Shown: positions 7,440 to 12,569 of the stretch, one piece after another
Numbering within the stretch: position 1 is the first letter of the stretch
Layout of the letters: the number at the start of each line of letters is the position of its first letter
Assembly (NCBI GenBank): GCA_025769875.1
Contig: JAGFNK010001233.1
Location: 1-12,569, forward strand
Direction of reading: 5' to 3'
DNA from: Russula earlei
Lineage: Eukaryota > Basidiomycota > Agaricomycetes > Russulales > Russulaceae
Length of the DNA: 12,569 nt
Program-made: the position numbers and the translations under genes
Notes under the pieces: generated by a model
Database searches by the model: none
Seen by the model: the letters and a program-made list of their open reading frames with translations, nothing else
Told to the model about the DNA's origin: nothing

Positions 7440-7479
7440 GTAAGTACTACATGTTTCATTTGCAATGTCAGCTGATAAT
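7440..7479 (+). other. 5' part of an intron cut by the right LTR
   Basis: GTAAGT (7440-7445) is a consensus donor, and CTGAT (7472-7476) matches the fungal branch-point consensus CTRAY at the usual distance. An acceptor should follow within 10-20 nt, but the LTR starts at 7480. The 3' part is therefore either beyond the window (full element) or directly after 8308, where TCTGGATAG offers an AG. Confidence 0.5.
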
Positions 7480-8308
7480 TGTTACGAACCAAGGCCAGGA
7501 CCTGGTGATATATTGTCCTATTCTACTCAAGAGAGACTTCTCTCGCTTTGCATCACTAACACACTTCCATTTCTTGGGCTATCCCTCCTGTGGTGCAAGA
7601 TATTGCTATTGCAAAGGCACTATAACACGTCCAGGCACCTGTTTCCTAATCAGGTAATCATCATGTGGCAACCACATGGCCACTCAGCCACCAAGAACCC
7701 AAAACAATGGCATAAACTCTTATAAACTGTTGCATAACTCATATGACATCATCTAGGCTCCAATGACATCATGGCTGACTGAGCAACTCCCCAATGACCT
7801 CATCAACTCACTAAGCACTCCACAGTGACATCATAAGCATGTCATCACTCCACAGTGATCAGTAATATGCTCAGTAAGCCTGAAACCTGACACAAGTGAG
7901 TTTATTGCCTCAGTAGTCCTATTGGATGGTACCAAGGAGTCTAGAATAGTTCCTGTTCTTTGTAATTGACCCTGTAACACAGTATATAAGCCCCAATATA
8001 GCATGGCAGTTGTCAGACTGTCCATTTGTGATACTCTCATCCTCTTGGGTACTCCCCCGTGACTGCTCAGTTTAAAGTCTTCTCTCATCTTCAAGGTACT
8101 CTTCAATGACCGCCTTGTTTAAAGCCCCTTTGCTACACTGGCCTCTAGTCTTCACCTTTGTCTCCAGCAACACCTACCAGTCCCCATCTGGTACCTCCTC
8201 GTTGTTTGGCTCGTCCTCTGTTCAACACACTTATGCCACATATCATCTGTTCCGACCCTTGCCCACCTGCTCCTGAGTCCTTAGTGATCAGCAGTATGTG
8301 TCTTGACA
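7480..8308 (+). repeat. LTR (829 bp), right arm of the inverted repeat; probable 5' LTR of a Ty3/gypsy-type element
   Basis: It starts TGTTACGAACC and ends TGTCTTGACA, the same ends as the solo LTR at 5951-6780 but in plus orientation. The flanks do not repeat (ATAAT before, TCTGG after), so unlike its partner it is not a simple solo LTR with intact target sites. The easiest reading is that it is a 5' LTR whose element continues rightward, which fits the gag remains on the same strand further on. TATA box TATATAAG at 7983-7990. TGACATCAT-type sites lie at 7744-7752, 7764-7772, 7795-7803 (TGACCTCAT) and 7826-7834. About twenty CpGs of the partner are TpG or CpA here. Confidence 0.8.
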
Positions 8309-8346
8309 TCTGGATAGTCTCTCATCATTCCTGTATTGACCAGCCA

Positions 8347-9282
8347 ATGCTCAAGTGTCCACTCCCATCTCTCCCACTCTTGTCAATACCCCCCTGCATC
8401 TTCCTTTGTCTTTTCAACCAACTCCACAGCACTGCCCTCCAACTCCTCACTGAAAAATTCGATCCCATCCATACTTCATCGCCCCTCAGCATCATTGACT
8501 CCCCAGTAGTCTCACCAACTTCCCCTGTCACTGCCCAGCCTATTCCAGGCGACTTTGTCCCTGTCGGCACCCCTCCACCAGTACAAAACAAGCAACAGCA
8601 AGCGGACCATCCTCCCTTGCCTGAAGGCTCCTTGACCATCCCCCTTGTGCAACATTCTGATTCCACCCTCACCAATACTTTGTCCTTCCCACCACCAGTC
8701 ATTCCCATGAGCAGTGGCAACCCCCTCCACAACTTAAACTACCAAGACCACCTATCACGCATCCCTACCACAGAGCAGTTAAGTCGTTGCACACCTTCAC
8801 AGACACCTACACCACTGCCTTCTGTGCTCACATTGTCCACACTTTTGTGGTGGAAACCCTCCAACACTGCCATTGCCACCCAGTATAACCTCACCCCTTT
8901 TGGGATCTGTTCCTCTGTAGGAATACATGCCCTGGATGCTGACTTTCCCCTCGGACACCTCACATACATTTTTAACACTTCTTTGTTTAGAAAGCTTCTC
9001 ACCTTACCGCCTATTTACTGTCCTGCATACAAAGGCCCCTTTTGCTTATCTATTGTACACAACTTCTTGGATGGATGTCTAGCCTTTGCATATGGTTACT
9101 TACACTTTGAGGAAGGAAGTAACTGCGTATCCTTGCGCCACTACTCAACCTATATGGTCAACACCATACATTTTAACCCTCAGTTACTTCGTTTCTGCTT
9201 CTCGCCTCGCGTCCCTGCCAACCCTCTCAAGTTGATCAAAAATTACTGTTTACAAACCATAGATCTTGTGCATGGTTCTTAA
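8347..9282 (+). CDS. Unknown Pro/Ser/Thr-rich ORF (about 311 aa from the first internal Met)
   Basis: I do not recognise this protein. The open frame runs back into the LTR (to 8158); the first Met beyond the LTR is at 8347. Residues 1 to about 160 are low-complexity with many Pro, Ser, Thr and Gln (SPTSPVTAQPIPGDFVP, PPPVQNKQQQADHPPLP). The second half looks folded: LSTLLWWKPSNTAIATQYN, HALDADFPLGHLTYIFN, LPPIYCPAYKGPFCLS, DGCLAFAYGYLHFEEGSNC, ending TIDLVHGS. There is no zinc knuckle, protease or transmembrane pattern. The plus strand is very C-rich, which lowers stop-codon frequency, so length alone is weak evidence. It may be an accessory or N-terminal gag-region ORF of the surrounding element, or a displaced 3' part of the split gene. 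Confidence 0.4.
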   Translation: MLKCPLPSLPLLSIPPCIFLCLFNQLHSTALQLLTEKFDPIHTSSPLSIIDSPVVSPTSPVTAQPIPGDFVPVGTPPPVQNKQQQADHPPLPEGSLTIPLVQHSDSTLTNTLSFPPPVIPMSSGNPLHNLNYQDHLSRIPTTEQLSRCTPSQTPTPLPSVLTLSTLLWWKPSNTAIATQYNLTPFGICSSVGIHALDADFPLGHLTYIFNTSLFRKLLTLPPIYCPAYKGPFCLSIVHNFLDGCLAFAYGYLHFEEGSNCVSLRHYSTYMVNTIHFNPQLLRFCFSPRVPANPLKLIKNYCLQTIDLVHGS

Positions 9283-9296
9283 AAAGTAAGAACCAT
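9272..9296 (+). other. Perfect 10-bp hairpin overlapping the ORF stop codon
   Basis: ATGGTTCTTA (9272-9281) and TAAGAACCAT (9287-9296) are exact complements separated by AAAAG. The TAA stop is 9280-9282, at the top of the 5' stem. It might act in 3' end formation or in stop-codon readthrough. Confidence 0.55.
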
Positions 9297-9310
9297 CCTT
9301 GTAACGCTTC

Positions 9311-9327
9311 AATAAAGATCGAATAAA
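9311..9327 (+). terminator. Two AATAAA polyadenylation hexamers
   Basis: AATAAA occurs at 9311-9316 and 9322-9327, 29-45 bp after the stop of the unknown ORF. Position and duplication suit a 3' end signal, although A/T-rich hexamers also occur by chance. Confidence 0.4.
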
Positions 9328-9555
9328 GCTTCTTCTTGTCTTAATTAAAGTGCCTTGAGAATACGCCTTAGAAGAAGCCAAAGAAGAAGATGCTATCACC
9401 AGACACATCTTAAGTCTAAATCACTATCAAGCCTAGACCTCCACTGCATTCCCTGTTAACACCTTAAACAAACCTACATGATGTACCAGGAATAGAACCA
9501 CCCCACGAAGACTTTCCCCACCTTGTTGTCAAAGAATTCCTCGAAGTCTTACCAT
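9328..9555 (+). pseudogene. Decayed coding sequence, 5' side of the solo LTR insertion
   Basis: Short open pieces only: EYALEEAKEEDAITRHILS (about 9350-9415), then after stops HDVPGIEPPHEDFPHLVVKE and FLEVLP (9477-9554). The last piece continues directly in frame with the sequence after the solo LTR once that is removed. No family recognised. Confidence 0.35.
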
Positions 9556-10037
9556 TGTTTGAAAATGCACAGTGTGTGTGATTAGATAGCAGCAGATATA
9601 AGATCGCAGGCAGATCTATCAGACAATAGTTCAGTTTAGTTGATACAAAAACTGATATAAATAATGTACCTATCAGACAATAGCTACAACGCGTTATCAG
9701 TACAGAGCGATAAGATATCATAGACTAAGTACTCACTTCAGTTTTAGTTGATACAAAAACTGAAGGGATCTATGTGCTTTGTGGCGTTCTTAAGTACCTC
9801 AGACCGCCACTAAGTGCAGTGCAGCTAACTACCATTATGGATCACTAAGTAGGTCCGAGGATCAGTGGTAACTAGCTACCGATTGTCCGAAATCATCTAA
9901 TCAATGTCTCTAACGCGTGCTGCAGCGTATGAGCTGAAGCCAGTAATGCCTGGTCTGGGTGATCCGACGCGTCAACGCATCAGAGTTGTGATTGCATCAC
10001 AATGCACCTGGGGCTCAGGCCAGTGCTGATCTCAACA
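9556..10037 (-). mobile_element. Solo LTR of the copia family (482 bp)
   Basis: It aligns end to end with the copia 5' LTR at 4457-4936 in the same orientation. It starts TGTTTGA and ends TCAACA. It is flanked by ACCAT (9551-9555) and ATCAT (10038-10042), a 5-bp target duplication with one C to T change. No copia coding sequence adjoins it, so it is a solo LTR. The two CTATCAGACAATAG repeats and the paired CAGTTTT/AAAACTG hairpin are conserved. It lies within a reading frame that resumes on the other side. Confidence 0.88.
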
Positions 10038-11343
10038 ATCATTTGGACAACTTCTAAGCCACGACAAACACACACTATATCTTGAAACCCTTAGTCGACT
10101 CCTACCACCAGCACAACAACAATTATTGTATTGGCAACTGCTCAAGCAAAAAACATCCAAGGACAACCAGTCGATTATTAATCCCTATGCTCCAGTGAAT
10201 TAAACCTCTAGACCAGGATCATCCAACCACATCACCATCTCATTGTTAATTCTTTAAGGACAGGGTATCACCTGTTTTACCTAGCCTGGATATATATCAG
10301 TTACTATAACCTCACTGTCCAATTCTACCACCTACGCCTCAGCAGGATACAAAGGGAAAACCAATCTTACATCCAACTTGCTATTGTACCAGGAATACAC
10401 AACACTTTTGATTGGGAAACTAACTCTTGGTTATAAGATGCAAGATTACAACCAACCTTGGGCATTACCAGCACAGATGCCTCATATACTGGTCCTCCTG
10501 TGTACTACTCAGTCCCAGCAATTCTAGAAGTCTCAAGCCTTGCTCCTTGACCCCTCACACTGATTCAAACCACTGTCCCAACCAGCCAGGAATGTTGGTC
10601 CACCAGCACAGAAAACACTGAGTCAAATCCATGGACAACAAGGTATAACTGCAAAACAGAGTATTGCACATGCAACTACCAACCAGACACACCTCCTACT
10701 CCTAACAGAATTACCTTGTGGACACCAGGCGATTACCACCTCCCATATCAGTAATTCTGGCTCCTCGACACAGAAGATGCACATCGTCTCAACAAGCTCC
10801 CTCTAGAGAAACAGTTTCCTAACACAAGAGGTTTTCTGTTGAAAGACCATTGCCTCCTACTCCCCCTGATGCCTACGTACCCTTGTTTACCAGTCATATT
10901 CCTACATCTGTTATACCTCCCCAACCCTTTGCATCACCTTTTGTCAAATCACCTGACAGTATCAACATTAGAAATACTGAACTACATTCCTATCTACCAG
11001 AAACAATCTTTCTTAGCCCTAAACCTACCTACACAATCAAAGAGGGAACTACTTGAATTCAAGAACTATTGTACACAGACTTGGCATTAAGAACAACACA
11101 CTTTGTAGTGTATCAACATCCCACCAGAGAGATAAATGACTTTGCTATGTCACTGGCAGAATTCAAAGAATACTTGTGAAAGACCCAAGTAGTCTTAATT
11201 CAAAGTAGCATCACTGAAGAATACTCCCAAATCCACTTAAGAGAACACCAAGGAAGATGCAACACCATTCAACTGAAACCAGCCTACACCATTGCATATC
11301 CTTGGAACAAACAGTCATTGGACTATAACCATCGTCTAAACTT
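10038..11343 (+). pseudogene. Decayed long coding region upstream of gag (unknown protein)
   Basis: Reading frames persist for over 1.2 kb with few interruptions. 10042-10203 gives FGQLLSHDKHTLYLETLSRL then LPPAQQQLLYWQLLK. From 10212 one frame runs to about 10850 through LFYLAWIYISYYNLTVQFYH, GIHNTFDWETNSW, ITSTDASYTGPPVYYSVPA, a Cys-bearing segment (RYNCKTEYCTCNYQPD) and NRITLWTPGDYHLPYQ, with three in-frame stops. The frame then shifts to PPTPPDAYVPLFTSH, ELHSYLPETIFLSPKP, YQHPTREINDFAMSLAEFKE, VVLIQSSITEEYSQIHLRE and KPAYTIAYPWNKQSLDYNHR, with three TGA codons. The frame continuity shows it was protein-coding. I recognise no domain. It is probably an N-terminal extension of gag or a separate ORF of the element. 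Confidence 0.5.
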
Positions 11344-11901
11344 ATGAGCACTACAAGAGACATTACTGATGATGAAGAAAATCTAATTCCACTTTCATTT
11401 GAAAACCTCAGCTATGACACCCAAGACCACTGTTACCAAGGAAAATTTGCGGGTACATCCATTATCAATCATGGGAATCTTTCAGACACTTGTTTATATG
11501 AAGACAACAATGACAAAGTCACCACTGCTCAACTTGAAGCAGCAGCCCCAGGAGCAGAGAACATTCAAGACTTCAATCCCTATAACTATACTGGTCTCTT
11601 CTTAGACAAACCAGTCAAGTGGAGCCATTCTAGAAGACATTGGGTTACTACAACAACTGAGAGGTCAATTTTACTGCCAGAACAACTCAAGAAGTTACTG
11701 CCGTCCTAGGAAACTGCACCAAGTACTCAAAGCGCTGCTCCAGGACCCTCCACCCAACATAATACTGAACAACCTACTCCTCATACAGCTAGCAACATAC
11801 CACAAACAATCCCCCAAGCACTCACTCCAACTAGAATCCAATCACAAGGCTCAGCCCCACCTATTATTACAACCACACAACTCAGAACCCCACCATGTTG
11901 A
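11344..11901 (+). pseudogene. N-terminal region of the gag polyprotein (acidic part plus Pro/Thr/Gln linker)
   Basis: It follows the preceding decayed frame by a one-step frameshift at 11343. It has ITDDEENLIPLSFENLSYD, QDHCYQGKFAGTSI, NPYNYTGLFLDKPVKWSHSRRHW, then LLPEQLKKLLPS and a TAG at 11707-11709. The same frame continues as a Pro/Thr/Gln/Ser-rich linker (TQSAAPGPSTQHNTEQPTPH) to a TGA at 11899-11901, directly before the gag core. Disordered linkers before the capsid domain are common in fungal gypsy gag. Specific function not assignable. Confidence 0.5.
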
Positions 11902-12569
11902 GCAATCCATGCCTTGTTGGAACTGCACCAGAACCCTTTGATGGAAAGGCTGATAATGCAGAGGCCTTTGGGCAGCCTTAGCCAATTATTACTATATCAA
12001 CAGCAACTCCTTTACAGATACAAGAAAGCAAGAAAGTTGCCACTGCACTAACCCACTTTAAAGTAGGAACACCTGCCGGAGCATGGGCTAGAGAACAAAC
12101 CACTAAGGCTATGGCTGTACAGTAGCAGACTAGATCATGGGAGACTTCAAGAAAGCCTTTGCCAATCATTTCATCCCTGCAGAAGCAGAATTGGCCTCCA
12201 CTAACACCATGCACACCTATTATCAAGGGAAACTACCATTTAATGAATGGTATCAGAAATGGTCACACCACGTCATGAGCTACCACTGATGAAAGGACAA
12301 AGATGTACGCATTCAGGAAGAACATTAACCCAGCCTACATCAGAAATATTGGGAATCACACTGACACCAACTACACTTGCAGCCCTTGTCAAAGCAGCAA
12401 GAGAATTTGACAACCTTTTTCACCTATACAATTCCATGGCCTTTTGAGGAGGACACTCTGTGCGTGCCCAAGGACTAAACACTCAAGGATTAGAAAATCC
12501 ACGAGAGATTAACTTGTACCAAGGAGAACCCAACGAACGACCTGGGAATCAGAAGTGAAAGAGAAAACC
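11902..12569 (+). pseudogene. Ty3/gypsy-type Gag core (retrotransposon gag family), heavily frameshifted
   Basis: Capsid domain of a Ty3/gypsy-like element. Pieces in order: EPFDGKADNAEAF (11931-11969), then a shifted frame with ALANYYYINSNSFTD, then ALTHFKVGTPAGAWAREQTT, then IMGDFKKAFANHFIPAEAEL, MHTYYQGKLPFNEWYQKWSH, and finally LAALVKAAREFDNLFHLYNS, followed by HSVRAQGLNTQGLENPRE. The P.PFDG.....AF......Y start, the LTH...G.A..WA centre and the FK..F...F.P.......... segment are the retrotransposon gag signature. At least four frame changes are needed. Stops at Trp positions (VAD-stop-IMGDF; AF-stop-GGHS) point to G to A mutations. The zinc knuckle and pol lie beyond the window. Confidence 0.78.

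Larger units (their letters stand above)
5318..7479 (+). pseudogene. Multi-exon basidiomycete-type hypothetical gene, interrupted by LTRs
   Basis: I do not recognise a named function. Exon 1 (5318-5533) starts MGKGVVKPCQKA, a short basic N-terminus followed by a Pro/Ser/Thr-rich region. A 55-nt intron (5534-5588, GTAACA...AACAG) joins it in frame to exon 2 (5589-5916), which is acidic and disordered (DDDHYSAVE, GDDSDDSIIEV). A 51-nt intron, now containing a solo LTR, joins exon 2 in frame to exon 3 (from 6803), which encodes a folded-looking segment: STIPWFTLQQKLAQHLNVYP, QYCLSTEP, then LPLDLTTLEH. From memory this pattern recurs in hypothetical proteins of mushrooms. Near 7043 the frame slips by one base and a TAG (7059-7061) follows. 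The frame then resumes as NGKRSTQKMKEVKVVVTNRDD and runs through DKPTLCWK and CYPITESHLNLWATMH to a donor site at 7440. The C-terminal end is missing or displaced by the second LTR. Confidence 0.6.
7480..12569 (+). mobile_element. Probable Ty3/gypsy-type element: 5' LTR, long 5' coding region, gag; rest outside the window
   Basis: The LTR at 7480-8308 and the gag core at 11902-12569 are on the same strand, and everything between is non-host-like, C/A-rich sequence with decayed coding frames. Immediately after the LTR comes TC followed by TGGATAGTCTCTC, a TGG-starting candidate primer-binding site; I cannot match it to a tRNA by eye. About 3.6 kb between LTR and gag core (3.1 kb without the inserted solo LTR) is unusually long. 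The alternative is that the LTR is a solo copy and the gag belongs to another element. No pol sequence is visible before the window ends. Confidence 0.5.

Noticed and set aside
5951..8308. A single DNA transposon with 830-bp terminal inverted repeats flanking a 699-bp cargo
   Set aside because: The left arm alone has a perfect CTCAC duplication on both its sides, each arm has TG...CA ends and a TATA box, and the outer flanks do not match. Two separate LTR insertions explain this better.
7440..8317. The right LTR as a simple solo insertion in a 49-nt intron ending TCTGGATAG
   Set aside because: Length and the AG fit, but there is no target-site duplication and the following sequence is not in the expected open frame, so I prefer a 5' LTR reading. 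Kept only as an alternative.
8325..9002. Minus-strand ORFs opposite the unknown plus-strand ORF
   Set aside because: Gly/Trp-rich translations of a G-rich strand, typical shadows of the proline-rich plus-strand frame.
11978..12226. Minus-strand 82-codon ORF
   Set aside because: Lies opposite the gag core pieces identified on the plus strand and has no recognisable motif.

Overview
The window is repeat-rich nuclear DNA from a fungus, most likely a basidiomycete (Agaricomycetes). This rests on introns of about 50 nt, a Ty1/copia element next to Ty3/gypsy-type gag remains, and a multi-exon gene resembling a hypothetical-protein family I associate with mushrooms. I see no rRNA, tRNA, CRISPR array or prokaryotic gene organisation. 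Species cannot be named.

Positions 1-4936 (minus strand) are most of a decayed Ty1/copia retrotransposon. Read right to left it has a 5' LTR (4457-4936), a copia-type primer-binding site complementary to the anticodon region of initiator tRNA-Met, a 240-bp leader, gag-protease (3124-4215), integrase (1682-2618), reverse transcriptase (114-1681) and the start of RNase H (1-113), cut by the window edge. Frameshifts and stops split the pol region. A solo LTR of another family (2619-3110, TSD TATGT) lies between protease and integrase.

Positions 5318-7479 (plus strand) hold a split eukaryotic gene of unknown function. A 55-nt intron joins exon 1 to exon 2 exactly in frame. The next intron, 51 nt once cleaned, contains an 830-bp solo LTR in reverse orientation (5951-6780, perfect TSD CTCAC). 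Exon 3 and the following exons run to a strong donor site, GTAAGT at 7440. Forty nucleotides later, just past a CTGAT branch-point-like motif, a second LTR of the same family starts in the opposite orientation (7480-8308). The two LTRs form a large inverted repeat with a 699-bp spacer that carries the exons. The right LTR has lost about twenty CpG sites that the left one keeps.

Positions 8309-12569 (plus strand) look like the internal region of the element whose 5' LTR is 7480-8308. They contain a proline/serine/threonine-rich unknown ORF (to 9282), then about 3 kb of decayed coding sequence, and finally a recognisable Ty3/gypsy-type gag core (11902-12569) full of frameshifts and stops, several at tryptophan codons. 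A solo LTR of the copia family (9556-10037, TSD ACCAT/ATCAT) has split this coding sequence.

The most interesting material is the intron-targeted pair of inverted LTRs in one gene (a possible dsRNA source), the directional CpG decay between the arms, the array of TGACRTCA-like sites in the LTR, and the long unfamiliar coding region upstream of the gag core.
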